Counted from the first letter of the stretch, positions 17,194 to 26,155 are shown. The stretch is 64,000 nucleotides of DNA from Streptomyces cadmiisoli (GCF_003261055.1 NZ_CP030073.1:5766001-5830000); one strand, 5' to 3'. Numbers and translations are program-made. The notes: a model not told the origin generated them from the letters alone.

Positions 17194-18954
17194 ATGTCGC
17201 GCACACGCTCTGTCGCCAGCTCCGCAGCCTCCGCACTCGCGGTCGACCGCCGCACGGTCCTCGCCGCCGCCGGAGCGGTGTCCCTCGCCGCCGGGGTCGG
17301 CTACGCCCTGCGGCCCACCGCCAGCCAGGCCGCGCCCGCCGCCGAGGGCGAGGCGCCCGTCGCGGCCTCCCGCAGGGCGCCGGCCGCGCCGCTCGCCCCC
17401 TACGAGCGCGGCACCACCCTCGCCGGCGTCGCCGCGCCGCGCACCGCGTCGGGCTACCGCAGGCTCGGCGACGGTCCCGGCTGGCGGCGCGTCGTGCGCG
17501 ACGACCTCGCCGCCCCCCGGGCCGGTCGGGCCGACCGCCGCACCGCCCTCGCCGCGTTCGTGCAGCTCACCGATCTGCACATCATCGACGCCCAGCACCC
17601 GCTGCGCCTGGAGTTCCTGCGCTCCACCGACGTCCACGCCTGGCGGCCCCAGGAACTGCTCACGGTGCAGGGGGCGGTGTCGCTCGTCGAGCGGGTCAAC
17701 GCGCTGCGGGGCGGTCCCGTCACCGGCGCCCCGCTGCACTTCGCGATGACGACCGGCGACAACACCGACAACAACGCCCGTACCGAGCTGGAGTGGTACC
17801 TCACGGTCCTCAGCGGCGGCCGCGTCACCCCCGACTCAGGGGACATGCGCCGCTACGAAGGTGTGCAGAACAGCGGTCTGCGGCAGTTCTGGCAGCCCGA
17901 CTCCGCCGTCCGCGACGACGACAAGCGGCGCGGCTTCCCGCAGCTCGACGGCTTCCTGGCCGCCGCCGTCCGCCAGGTCCAGAGCCCCGGCCTCAACCTG
18001 CCCTGGTACTCCACCGTCGGCAACCACGACTCGCTGCCCCTCGGCTGCTACGGGCACGGCGACCCCTACCTCGCCGACTTCGCCGTCGGCGGCCGGAAGC
18101 TGATGGCCCTGCCCGCGGCCGAGGCGAAGAAGCTGCAGGACAGCATCAAGAAGGCGACCGACCCGATGGGCACCGGGTTCCGTGACCTGCTCGAGGCGCA
18201 CACCCGCGACCTGCGGGCCGTCACCCCGGACGAGCGCCGTGCGCCCTTCACGCCGGCCGAGTACGTCAACGCCCACCTCGACCCCGCGTACACCGGTCCG
18301 GGCCCGGTCGGCCACGGCTACTCGACGGCCAACGTGGAGGCGGGCACCCAGTACTACAGCTTCCGGATCGCCGACGACGTCATCGGCATCAGCCTGGACA
18401 CCACCGACCCCGGCGGGCACTACGAGGGCTCCATCGGCACCGGCCAGCTGAGGTGGCTGGAGAAGACCCTGCGCACCAACAGGGACTCGTACGCCGTCGT
18501 CTTCAGCCACCACACCAGCCGGACGATGGACAACCCGCGCCGCGACCCGGCCCGTCCCGCCGAGGGCAGGCACGACGGCGCCGCCGTACTGGAGGTGCTG
18601 GGCCGGCACCGCAACACCCTCGCGTGGGTGAACGGCCACATCCACCGCAACGAGATCACCGCGCACCGGAGCGCCGCGGGCCACTCCTTCTGGGAGATCT
18701 CCACCGCCTCGCACGTCGACTTCCCGCAGCTCGCCCGGGTGATCGAACTGGTCGACAACAAGGACGGCACCCTGTCGGTCTTCACCACGCTGGTCGAGTC
18801 GGCGGCCCCGCACCGCACCGATTTCGCCGATCTCTCCCAGACCGGCCTCGCCTCGCTCTACCGGGAACTCTCCTTCAACGCCCCCGGAGCCCGCACCGAC
18901 CTGGCCGGCGGCAGCCGCGACCGCAATACCGAACTGGTGCTCAAGAAGGGCTGA
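17194..18954 (+). CDS. Exported metallophosphoesterase, TIGR03767 type
   Basis: A 586-residue calcineurin-like phosphoesterase. The N-terminus has a twin-arginine-like signal (RRTVLAAAGAVSLAAGVGY), indicating Tat export and action outside the cytoplasm. The metal ligands are all visible in order: D127/H129 in TDLH, D189 in TTGDN, N277-H278 in GNHD, the HH pair in FSHHTS, and H482/H484 in NGHIH. Together they make the two-metal site of this superfamily. ATG 17194 starts just before the signal. This is the large actinobacterial version that comes without a defined substrate. It probably hydrolyses phosphate esters or nucleotides, perhaps for phosphate supply. Confidence 0.87.
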   Translation: MSRTRSVASSAASALAVDRRTVLAAAGAVSLAAGVGYALRPTASQAAPAAEGEAPVAASRRAPAAPLAPYERGTTLAGVAAPRTASGYRRLGDGPGWRRVVRDDLAAPRAGRADRRTALAAFVQLTDLHIIDAQHPLRLEFLRSTDVHAWRPQELLTVQGAVSLVERVNALRGGPVTGAPLHFAMTTGDNTDNNARTELEWYLTVLSGGRVTPDSGDMRRYEGVQNSGLRQFWQPDSAVRDDDKRRGFPQLDGFLAAAVRQVQSPGLNLPWYSTVGNHDSLPLGCYGHGDPYLADFAVGGRKLMALPAAEAKKLQDSIKKATDPMGTGFRDLLEAHTRDLRAVTPDERRAPFTPAEYVNAHLDPAYTGPGPVGHGYSTANVEAGTQYYSFRIADDVIGISLDTTDPGGHYEGSIGTGQLRWLEKTLRTNRDSYAVVFSHHTSRTMDNPRRDPARPAEGRHDGAAVLEVLGRHRNTLAWVNGHIHRNEITAHRSAAGHSFWEISTASHVDFPQLARVIELVDNKDGTLSVFTTLVESAAPHRTDFADLSQTGLASLYRELSFNAPGARTDLAGGSRDRNTELVLKKG

Positions 18955-19064
18955 AATCCACTCAACTCGGGCTGCCTCACGCAACTTTCACACCGTCGAC
19001 CCGGTTCTTTCCTCCGACCGTGTTGTGATCTGCTCGACGGTGATCGGGCGAGGAGGGGGCTGAC

Positions 19065-20228
19065 GTGACGGCACGAGGACGAGCGCGGACGCCGATGCGT
19101 ACGACGCTGGTGACGGCGACCGCCGTGGCGCTGTGCGCCGTGCTGACCGGTCCGTCGCTCGGGGCGCATTCCGGCGGCCACGTCGCGACGCGCGCGGCGA
19201 TGCGGGCCGCGGTCGCGGACGGCGTGCCCGGTGTCACGGCGACGGCGAGGGACACGCACGGCACCTGGCAGGCCACCGCGGGCGTGGGCGACCTGCGGAC
19301 GGACCGGCCGCGTTCCACCGCCGACCGCTACCGGGTGGGCAGCATCACCAAGACCTTCGTGGCCACGGTGCTCCTCCAGTTGGAGGCCGAGGGCCGGCTG
19401 GCGCTGGACGACACGGTGGACGAGTGGCTGCCCGGGGCGGTGCGCGGCAACGGTCACGACGGCCGCGCCGTCAGCGTCCGCCGGCTCCTCAACCACACCA
19501 GCGGAATCTCCGACTACACCTACGACGAGGACTTCGTCCGCACGTACCTCCTCAAGGACGGCTTCCTCGAGCACCGCTACGACACCGTGACCCCGTCCGA
19601 GCTCGTCGCCGTCGCGATGACGCACCGGCCGGACTTCGAGCCGGGCACCGGCTGGAAGTACTCCAACACCAACTACGTCCTCGCCGGCATGGTGATCGAG
19701 GCGGTCACGGGACGCCCGTACGGCGACGAGATCCGGGACCGCGTCATCGAACCGCTGCACCTGCGGGCCACATCGGTCCCCGGCACCCGGGCCGCCCTTC
19801 CGCGGCCGAGCAGCCGTGCCTACAGCAAGCTCGCGCGGACGCCGACCGGTCCGACGTACGACGTCACGACGCTGAACCCGTCGCTCGCCTCGGCGGCCGG
19901 TGAGATGATCTCCGACTCGGCCGACCTGAACCGCTTCTACCGGGCGCTGCTCGGCGGCCGGCTGCTGCCGCCGCGGCAGCTGGAGGCGATGAAGACCACC
20001 GTCGAGACGCGGGAGTTCGCCGGTGCCGGCTACGGCCTCGGCCTCATCGCGCGTGAACTGAGCTGCGGGGTCCGGGTCTGGGGCCACGGCGGCGGCATCC
20101 ATGGTTCCTCGTCCGAGGCGGTCACCACGGCGGACGGCCGGCACTCGCTGGCGTTCAACTTCAACGGCGACTGGTCCGGCGACAGCGAGGCGGTCGTCGA
20201 GGCGGAGTTCTGCGGCGATCCGCGCTAG
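19065..20228 (+). CDS. Secreted serine hydrolase, beta-lactamase/S12 family
   Basis: A 387-residue exported protein of the class C beta-lactamase/D-Ala-D-Ala carboxypeptidase fold. A basic start plus a hydrophobic segment (residues about 10-30) form a signal peptide. The active-site triad is complete: SITK at 93-96, YSN at 199-201 and the HGG box at 341-343. GTG 19065 follows GAGGAGGGGG at five or six bases. It follows the phosphoesterase with a 110-bp gap and probably has its own promoter. Members act as carboxypeptidases, esterases or D-amino-peptidases. Which one applies here cannot be told from sequence. Confidence 0.87.
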   Translation: MTARGRARTPMRTTLVTATAVALCAVLTGPSLGAHSGGHVATRAAMRAAVADGVPGVTATARDTHGTWQATAGVGDLRTDRPRSTADRYRVGSITKTFVATVLLQLEAEGRLALDDTVDEWLPGAVRGNGHDGRAVSVRRLLNHTSGISDYTYDEDFVRTYLLKDGFLEHRYDTVTPSELVAVAMTHRPDFEPGTGWKYSNTNYVLAGMVIEAVTGRPYGDEIRDRVIEPLHLRATSVPGTRAALPRPSSRAYSKLARTPTGPTYDVTTLNPSLASAAGEMISDSADLNRFYRALLGGRLLPPRQLEAMKTTVETREFAGAGYGLGLIARELSCGVRVWGHGGGIHGSSSEAVTTADGRHSLAFNFNGDWSGDSEAVVEAEFCGDPR

Positions 20229-20257
20229 GGCCTTTTCCGGCCGGTGCCGGTCCGCAC

Positions 20258-20294
20258 AAGGAGGGGCCGCCGGTCCGCCGGCGGCCCCTCCTTT
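20258..20294. terminator. Strong bidirectional terminator
   Basis: A perfect 16-bp stem (20258-20273 with 20278-20293) with a TCCG loop, starting AAGG and ending CCTT. It separates the serine hydrolase gene from the convergent AbiEi-like gene. Confidence 0.75.
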
Positions 20295-20323
20295 CCCCTC
20301 CTGATACCGCTGCCGGTCCGTCA

Positions 20324-21370
20324 CTACCGGGGCAGCACCACGACATAGGCCGCGGGATCCCGGTCGGCCGCGGCCATCAGAGCCGTCCGGACGATCGCCG
20401 CCTGCTGTTCGAGCGACTCCCGCAGCTTCTTCGGTGTGATGTGGACGACCGTGATGCCGAGCCGCTCCAGGTGTTCGCGCTTGCGGGCGTACTCGGACCA
20501 CAGGGCGTCCTCGTCCTGGCGGGGCGCGCGGGTGTCCAGCTCCACCGCCACCGCCTGCTCCGGCCAGTACGCGTCCAGGCCGCCGAGGTGGGGGCCGCCG
20601 GGGAGACGGAGGTCCACGTTCCACACCGGGTCCGGCAGACCGTGTTCGCGGACCATCCGGTACAGGCGGTTCTCCGCGATCGCGCGGCCCTCGGCGAGCA
20701 GCGAGTCCACGGCGTCCACGACATGCGGCCGGCTCAGCAGCTTCGCCTGGTTCAACGCCCGCACGACCGCCGACGGTTCGCAGTGGCCGCCGCGCACCGC
20801 CTCGGTGAGCAGCCGGCGCACCACCCCGGCGTCCAGCAGACCCGCCACCGCGTCGGCCAGCGCGCGCGGCACCGGCGCCACCGGCATGCCCGCGGCCGCC
20901 TGGGGAGCGGGCAGGGCGGACGTCCGGACGATCCGCGCGCAGCCCGTGGAGCGCAGCCGCCGCAGCCGGGGGACCAGGACGTCGATGCGGTCCAGGGACG
21001 GCAGCGGGGGAGCCGACGCGAAGCCGTGCAGGTTCAGCGCCGCGAGGCCGGTGATCATCGCCTCCGCGTACACCGGGCGGTGCCCGCCGCCCGCGCCGGG
21101 CTGGGAGGGCACCCCCGGCACCCCCGGCGCCGTCTCGCGGGCCGCGTACATCAGCACCGCGTGCAGCCGCTCCTCGCTGGTCGGGGGGCCGGGGTGGAGC
21201 AGGAACACGCCGGGGAGGATCTGCTGCCAGGCGCCGCCGGGGCGGCACTGCTCCGCGGTGTCCGCGGCGGGGACGCCGTGCGAGCGGAGCCGGGCCGCCG
21301 TCATGACCCGGCAGTGGACCTCGGACAGGTGGCGGAGGGGGCGGGGGGAGAGCGGGGTGTTGTGGTTCAT
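20324..21370 (-). CDS. AbiEi/DUF559-like protein
   Basis: A 348-residue protein without signal or membrane helices. The N-terminal part (VMTAARLRSHGVPAADTAE... GVFLLHPG) resembles the winged-helix opening of AbiEi-type antitoxin/regulators. The C-terminal part looks like a DUF559/very-short-patch-repair nuclease fold: LDAYWPEQAVAVELD followed by RKREHLERLGITVVHIT. The start ATG 21370 is the first with a full N-terminal domain. There is no AbiEii nucleotidyltransferase next to it, so it is an orphan and a working toxin-antitoxin pair is not supported. A CCGTAAC/GTTACGG palindrome about 160 bp upstream may be its operator. The domain calls are inference by eye. Confidence 0.6.
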   Translation of the reverse strand: MNHNTPLSPRPLRHLSEVHCRVMTAARLRSHGVPAADTAEQCRPGGAWQQILPGVFLLHPGPPTSEERLHAVLMYAARETAPGVPGVPSQPGAGGGHRPVYAEAMITGLAALNLHGFASAPPLPSLDRIDVLVPRLRRLRSTGCARIVRTSALPAPQAAAGMPVAPVPRALADAVAGLLDAGVVRRLLTEAVRGGHCEPSAVVRALNQAKLLSRPHVVDAVDSLLAEGRAIAENRLYRMVREHGLPDPVWNVDLRLPGGPHLGGLDAYWPEQAVAVELDTRAPRQDEDALWSEYARKREHLERLGITVVHITPKKLRESLEQQAAIVRTALMAAADRDPAAYVVVLPR

Positions 21371-21527
21371 GAACCCGGGATTCCCGGGTCGGATCCGTCC
21401 CTTAACCGCTGTTACACGCCCGTCGACAAATGCAGACAAGGCGGAACTAAAGTACGCGTGTTCGGATGCCGAAAGCCCCTGGTCCGTTCGGGTGCGGACC
21501 AGGGTTACGGCTGCTATTGCCTGAATT

Positions 21528-21542
21528 CCGTAACGGTTACGG
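21528..21542. promoter_or_regulatory. CCGTAAC-G-GTTACGG palindrome
   Basis: A perfect 7-1-7 inverted repeat in the gap upstream of the AbiEi-like gene, with a third half-site GTTACGG at 21504-21510. It is a good candidate binding site for a dimeric regulator, perhaps the gene's own product. Confidence 0.45.
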
Positions 21543-21544
21543 AT

Positions 21545-21604
21545 GGCCAAAGCTCGGGCCAAAGCTCAGGCCGAAGCTGAGGTCCGAGCCGAGGCCGAAG
21601 GCCA
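21545..21604. repeat. 12-bp degenerate tandem repeat
   Basis: Five consecutive 12-bp units of the type GGCC(A/G)AAGCTC(A/G), the first two nearly identical, lie between the palindrome and the 3' end of the second pepN gene. The unit is a multiple of three but no gene with a supported start covers it. Confidence 0.65.
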
Positions 21605-21636
21605 CGCCCGAGCTCGGACCGGAGCTCAGTCCGGGA

Positions 21637-24225
21637 TCACGGCCGCTCGTCCGCCGCGGCGTCGCACGCCTGACCGCGCAGCGCCCGCGCCAGGTCGTCC
21701 CGGGCCTCCAGCACCAGCCTGCGCAGGGCCGGGGCCGCGTCCTCGTGCGCCGTGAGCCACGCGTCCGTCGCCGCCACGGTGGCCGGCGAGTCCTCGTACG
21801 CCGGGAACAGACCCCGCACCACGTCCATGCCGATCTGGATCGACCGCTGCGTCCACACCCGCTCGATCGCGGCGAAGTACTTCTCGGCGTACGGCGCGAG
21901 CAGATCCCGCTGCGACGACTGCGCGAAGCCCGAGATCGTCGCCTCGACCAGCGCGTTGGACAGCGCCTCCGACTCCACGACCTGCGCCCAGGCCTGCGCC
22001 TTGACCGCCGCCGAGGGCCGCGCGGCGAGGCAGCGGACCTGGTGGCGCTTGCCGGACGCCGTGTCGTCCCGGGCCAGCTCGGCCGCCAGCGACTTCTCGT
22101 CGGCCGCCCCGTGCGCGGCCAGCGGCTCCAGGAACGCCCAGCGCAGCTCCTGGTCCATCTCCAGCCCGTCGATCTTCTCCGTGCCGTCCAGCAGGCCCTT
22201 CAGCAGCCGCAGGTCCGCCTCGCGCGACGCCACCGCCGCGAAGAAGCGCGCCCACGCCAGCTGGTGCTCGCTGCCCGGTCCGGCGAGCCCGAGCTCGCTC
22301 AGCGCGCCCTCGGCGAGCAGGCGTTCGCCGGTCGGCCGCCAGGCGGGCGCCACGTAGTGCACGAGGGCCGAGTTCGCCCAGGCGTGCAGCATCTGGAGCA
22401 CGCCGATGTCGGACTCGCGGCCCCCGAAGCGCAGCACCAGGTCGATGAAGTCCCGGGCGGGCAGCAGCGCGTCCCGGGTCAGGTTCCACAGCGCCGACCA
22501 GCACAGCGCGCGGGCCAGCGGGTCGCTGATGTCGCCGAGCGCGTCCCGGAGCGTGGCGAGCGATCCCTCGTCGAAGCGGATCTTGCAGTACGTGAGGTCG
22601 TCGTCGTTGACCAGGACCAGCTCGGGCGCCTCGGCGCCGGCCAGCTCCGCGACGACGGTGCGCGGGCCGTCGACGTCCAGCTCGGCGCGCGCGTACCGCT
22701 CCAGGGCGCCCCCGGCGGTCCGCCGGTACAGCCCGACCGCCACACGGTGCGGACGCAGCTCCGGGTGGGACTCCGGCGCCTCCTGCACCACGGCCAGCTC
22801 GTCGATCGTCCCCTGCGGGGTCAGCAGGACCTGCGGGGTCAGCGAGTTGACGCCGGCGGTCTGGAGCCAGGACCGCGCCCAGGTCCCCATGTCCCGGCCG
22901 CTGGTCTCCTCCAGGACCGAGAGCAGGTCGCCGAGCCGGGTGTTGCCGTACGCGTGCCGCTTGAAGTAGCGCCGGGCGCCCTCGAGGAACGCGTCCCGGC
23001 CCACGTAGGCCACCAGCTGCTTGAGCACCGAGGCGCCCTTGGCGTAGGTGATGCCGTCGAAGTTGAGCTTGGCGTCCTGGAGGTCGCGGATGTCGGCCGT
23101 GACGGGGTGGGTGGAGGGGAGCTGGTCGGCACGGTAGGCCCAGGCCTTGCGCCGGTTGGCGAAGGTGATCCAGCCGTCGGTGAAGCGGGTCGCGCCGACC
23201 AGGGAGAAGGCGCCCATGAAGTCCGCGAAGGACTCCTTCAGCCACAGGTCGTCCCACCACTCCATGGTGACCAGGTCGCCGAACCACATGTGTGCCATCT
23301 CGTGCAGGATGACGTTCGCCCGCGCCTCGTAGGACGCCCGTGTCACCTTGCCCCGGAAGATGTACTCCTCCCGGAAGGTCACCAGGCCGGGGTTCTCCAT
23401 CGCGCCGAGGTTGTACTCGGGCACGAACGCCTGGTCGTACTTCCCGAACGGGTACGGGTAGTCGAAGTGGTCGTGGAAGAAGTCCAGGCCCTGCTTGGTG
23501 ACCAGGAAGACGTCCTCGGCGTCGAAGTGCGGCGCGAGGCCCTTGCGGCACAGGGCGCCGAGGGGGATCTCCAGCGTCGTGCCGTCGTCGAACGTGCGCG
23601 TGTAGCTGTCGGTGACGTAGTGGTACGGGCCCGCGACGACGCAGGTGATGTACGTCGAGATCGGCTTGGTCTCCGCGAAGCGCCACACCCCGTCGGCGAG
23701 CTGCCCGACGCCGTTGCTCCACACCGTCCATTCCTCGGGTGCCCGCACCTCGAAGCGGAAGGGCGCCTTCAGGTCCGGCTGCTCGAAGTTCGCGAAGACC
23801 CGCCGCGAGTCGGCCGGCTCGTACTGGGTGTAGAGGTAGACCTCGCCGTCCTCCGGGTCGACGAAGCGGTGCAGGCCCTCGCCGGTGCGGGAGTAGGCGC
23901 ACCGGGCGTCGACGATCAGCTCGTTGTCCGCGGCGAGGTCCTCCAGCAGGATCCGGGAGCCGTCGAACACCTCGCTGGGGTCGAGGTCGCGGCCGTTGAG
24001 GCAGACCGAGGTGACGCTCGGCGCGATCAGGTCCGCGAAGCTCGCCGCGCCCGGCTCGGCGCAGCGGAACCGGATCGTGGTCACGGACCGGAAGGTCCGC
24101 GGCCCGCCGTCCCCGGCGTCGGCGCCCACGGCGGAGCGCACGTCGAGGGACACCTCGTACCCGTCGACGGACAGCAGGGCGGCCCGTTCCCGGGCCTCGT
24201 CGCGGGACAGATTCTCACCGGGCAC
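21637..24225 (-). CDS. pepN: Second aminopeptidase N, M1 family
   Basis: An 862-residue paralogue of the pepN product at 6819-9392. It has the same layout: beta domain, GAMEN motif, zinc site HEMAH with the distal Glu in LKESFA, then the helical ERAP1-like domain. The opening residues (PGENLSRDEARERAALLSVDGYEV) line up with those of the first copy, so neither is truncated. The start is GTG 24225 with GAGGGAG nine bases upstream; longer frames into the DsbA promoter have no support. Two full-length active copies suggest separate substrates or growth phases. All catalytic residues are present. Confidence 0.92.
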   Translation of the reverse strand: MPGENLSRDEARERAALLSVDGYEVSLDVRSAVGADAGDGGPRTFRSVTTIRFRCAEPGAASFADLIAPSVTSVCLNGRDLDPSEVFDGSRILLEDLAADNELIVDARCAYSRTGEGLHRFVDPEDGEVYLYTQYEPADSRRVFANFEQPDLKAPFRFEVRAPEEWTVWSNGVGQLADGVWRFAETKPISTYITCVVAGPYHYVTDSYTRTFDDGTTLEIPLGALCRKGLAPHFDAEDVFLVTKQGLDFFHDHFDYPYPFGKYDQAFVPEYNLGAMENPGLVTFREEYIFRGKVTRASYEARANVILHEMAHMWFGDLVTMEWWDDLWLKESFADFMGAFSLVGATRFTDGWITFANRRKAWAYRADQLPSTHPVTADIRDLQDAKLNFDGITYAKGASVLKQLVAYVGRDAFLEGARRYFKRHAYGNTRLGDLLSVLEETSGRDMGTWARSWLQTAGVNSLTPQVLLTPQGTIDELAVVQEAPESHPELRPHRVAVGLYRRTAGGALERYARAELDVDGPRTVVAELAGAEAPELVLVNDDDLTYCKIRFDEGSLATLRDALGDISDPLARALCWSALWNLTRDALLPARDFIDLVLRFGGRESDIGVLQMLHAWANSALVHYVAPAWRPTGERLLAEGALSELGLAGPGSEHQLAWARFFAAVASREADLRLLKGLLDGTEKIDGLEMDQELRWAFLEPLAAHGAADEKSLAAELARDDTASGKRHQVRCLAARPSAAVKAQAWAQVVESEALSNALVEATISGFAQSSQRDLLAPYAEKYFAAIERVWTQRSIQIGMDVVRGLFPAYEDSPATVAATDAWLTAHEDAAPALRRLVLEARDDLARALRGQACDAAADERP

Positions 24226-24397
24226 GGGCGGTACTCCCTCAGGGTGATGGTTCCCCCGCCCGGACGGAGCCGAGAGCGGCGGAGGTGTCGGCTGGACAGC
24301 ACCGATCCTGCCATGTGCACCTGACGCCGGGCAGCCGGGAATGCGCCGGGGGACGGGCGACGTTGCGCCGTTCAAAGACCGCACACCGAGGAGAGCC

Positions 24398-25060
24398 ATG
24401 CCCGAGACCGCGACGACCGCCGGCAAGACCCGCGTCGACTTCTGGTTCGACCCCCTGTGCCCCTGGGCGTGGATGACCTCCCGCTGGGTGCTGGAGGTGG
24501 AGAAGGTCCGTGACATCGAGATCCACTGGCACCTGATGAGCCTCGCCGTACTCAACGAGGACAAGCTGGACGAGCTGCCCGAGGAATACCGCGAGATGCT
24601 CTCCACCAAGGCCTGGCAGCCGGTCCGGGTGGTGGCCGCCGCCTGGCAGAAGCACGGCGACCAGGTCCTCGGCCCGCTGTACACCGCGCTGGGCACGCGT
24701 ATCCACAACGGCGGCGAGGGCCCGACCAGGGAGGCCGTGGTCGGCGCCCTGGCCGAGACCGGTCTGCCCGCGGACCTGATCGACTACTTCGACCAGCAGG
24801 ACTTCGAGTTCGACGCCGAGCTGCGCGCCTCCCACAAGGAGGGCATCACCAAGGTCGGCCAGGAGGTCGGCACCCCCGTCATCTCCGTCCCCGGCCCGGA
24901 CGGCGAGGAGGTCGCCTTCTTCGGCCCGGTCGTCACCCCCGCCCCGCAGGGCGAGGAGGCCGCCCGGCTGTGGGACGGCACCCTGGCGGTGGCGTCGGTC
25001 CCCGGCTTCTACGAGATCAAGCGCACCCGCACCAAGGGCCCGGACTTCAGCAACCTGTGA
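24398..25060 (+). CDS. DsbA-fold protein, Rv2466c-like mycothiol-dependent family
   Basis: A 220-residue thioredoxin-fold protein with a helical insertion, like the mycobacterial mycothiol-dependent reductase Rv2466c. The active-site region FWFDPLCPWAW is at about residues 15-25 and the cis-Pro loop is GTPVISVPG. Only the first Cys of the usual CPWC pair is present; the second is Ala, so it would have to work through a mixed disulphide with mycothiol or a substrate. ATG 24398 follows GAGGAGAG. No signal peptide, so cytosolic. It is divergent from the second pepN gene. Its stop is three bases from the stop of the convergent small gene. Confidence 0.82.
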   Translation: MPETATTAGKTRVDFWFDPLCPWAWMTSRWVLEVEKVRDIEIHWHLMSLAVLNEDKLDELPEEYREMLSTKAWQPVRVVAAAWQKHGDQVLGPLYTALGTRIHNGGEGPTREAVVGALAETGLPADLIDYFDQQDFEFDAELRASHKEGITKVGQEVGTPVISVPGPDGEEVAFFGPVVTPAPQGEEAARLWDGTLAVASVPGFYEIKRTRTKGPDFSNL

Positions 25061-25063
25061 GCC

Positions 25064-25303
25064 TCACTCCTCGGGCTCGGGCATCTTGTGGGGCGCCTCG
25101 AAGGGCTTGGTGCTCCACGCGTAGCGGATGTTGCGGCAGTCCCGTTCGGCGCTGACGCAGATCCAGTAGTCGTCGACGAACGCGTTCGGCTTCTGCTTCT
25201 GCGCCAGCTCGCGAATGACGTCCCGTTCGCGGTCGTCCCGCGGCTGGCGGTGGGGTTGGTCGGATCCGCAGGTGTGGCAGTAGTACGTCATCTCCCTCGG
25301 CAT
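25064..25303 (-). CDS. Small zinc-ribbon-like protein
   Basis: A 79-residue protein that I do not recognise by name. It starts near MTYYCHTCGS, a CxxC knuckle, and has a second Cys pair in CVSAERDC about 40 residues later, so a single zinc site is likely. The rest is charged with a conserved-looking FVDDYWICVS stretch. Start 25303 has GGTGG at a reasonable distance; MTYY at 25291 is an alternative. The gene is convergent with the DsbA-like gene (3-bp gap) and lies between it and a terminator whose T run faces the plus strand, so it may be covered by antisense transcription. Confidence 0.6.
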   Translation of the reverse strand: MPREMTYYCHTCGSDQPHRQPRDDRERDVIRELAQKQKPNAFVDDYWICVSAERDCRNIRYAWSTKPFEAPHKMPEPEE

Positions 25304-25387
25304 CCGGCCACCATCACCCGGAATACGCCCCACCGGCACCCCCCGGTCGGGCGACACGGAGGCGACCCGGCGCGCCGGGCGCACAAC

Positions 25388-25478
25388 GGGGGCGGCCCCG
25401 CGAGTCACGTCCTCGCGGGGCCGCCCCTTTTCTCCGCCTGCCCGGTGAAGGTTGAGAAGACGATCACGAGGCAGGACG
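25388..25478 (-). ncRNA. Candidate s-SodF small RNA from the sodF 3'UTR
   Basis: In S. coelicolor a small RNA of about 90 nt is processed from the sodF 3'UTR and pairs with the 5' end of sodN mRNA, so that nickel switches the two dismutases inversely. Here the sodF stop is followed by about 104 nt without a gene, ending in the strong hairpin at 25389-25427, which gives a 3' fragment of the right size. The 5' end is a guess. sodN is not in the window, so pairing could not be tested. Confidence 0.5.
25389..25431. terminator. Strong terminator between sodF and the small gene
   Basis: A perfect 16-bp stem (25389-25404 with 25412-25427) and a seven-base loop. Four T follow on the plus strand, so it is best formed for plus-strand transcripts coming from the DsbA-like gene. 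On the minus strand it would end the sodF mRNA. Confidence 0.75.
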
Positions 25479-25491
25479 ACTCGCCGCGCCG

Positions 25492-26133
25492 CTACGGCGC
25501 CAGCAGCAGCACATCGGCACGGGACCGGGCGGCCGTCAGGCGCCGCGCCACGTCCTGCCAGTTGACGACCTGCCACATGGCCTCGATGAAGTCCACCTTC
25601 TGGTTCCGGTACTGAAGGTAGAAGGCGTGCTCCCAGGCGTCGAAGACGAGGATCGGCGTCGCGCCCTGCCCGACGTTGCCCTGGTGGTCGTAGACCTGCT
25701 CGACGATCAGCCGGCCGCTCAGCGGCTCGTGGGCCAGTACGCCCCAGCCCGATCCCTGGGTCGTGGCGGAAGCCTTGGACAGCTGGGCCTTGAAGTTGGC
25801 GAACGAACCGAAGGACTCGGCGATCGCGTCCGCCAGCTCGCCCACGCCGTCGGCGGCCAGCGGCTCACCGCCGCCGTCGCCGGCCATGTTCTGCCAGTAG
25901 ACGGAGTGCAGGATGTGGCCGGAGAGGTGGAAGGCCAGGTTCTTCTCCAGGCCGTTGATCGTGCCCCACTGCTCCTTGTCACGCGCCTCGGCCAGCTGCT
26001 CCAGCGTGTCGTTGGCCCCCTTCACGTACGCGGCGTGGTGCTTGTCGTGATGCAGCTCGATGATCTCCGGGCTGATCACGGGGGCGAGCGCGGAGTAGTC
26101 GTAGGGCAGTTCAGGCAGCGTGTAGACGGGCAT
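25492..26133 (-). CDS. sodF: Superoxide dismutase, Fe type
   Basis: A 213-residue cytosolic enzyme that converts superoxide to oxygen and hydrogen peroxide. Metal ligands fit the Fe/Mn family: His in the [12 protein letters not shown] region (His about 27), His in HLSGHILH, then Asp and His in [13 protein letters not shown]. The N-terminus [14 protein letters not shown] and length match streptomycete SodF. ATG 26133 follows GGGGA. The upstream TTGCAA-N5-TTGCAA element is the operator type of the nickel-dependent repressor Nur, so the gene should be off when nickel is ample and the nickel enzyme SodN takes over. It is monocistronic, with a 3'UTR that may give a small RNA. Confidence 0.95.
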   Translation of the reverse strand: MPVYTLPELPYDYSALAPVISPEIIELHHDKHHAAYVKGANDTLEQLAEARDKEQWGTINGLEKNLAFHLSGHILHSVYWQNMAGDGGGEPLAADGVGELADAIAESFGSFANFKAQLSKASATTQGSGWGVLAHEPLSGRLIVEQVYDHQGNVGQGATPILVFDAWEHAFYLQYRNQKVDFIEAMWQVVNWQDVARRLTAARSRADVLLLAP

Positions 26134-26155
26134 CGGTTCCCCTCCGAACCTCTTA

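Noticed and set aside
20324..21370. Complete AbiE toxin-antitoxin system
   Set aside because: No AbiEii nucleotidyltransferase toxin is on either side.
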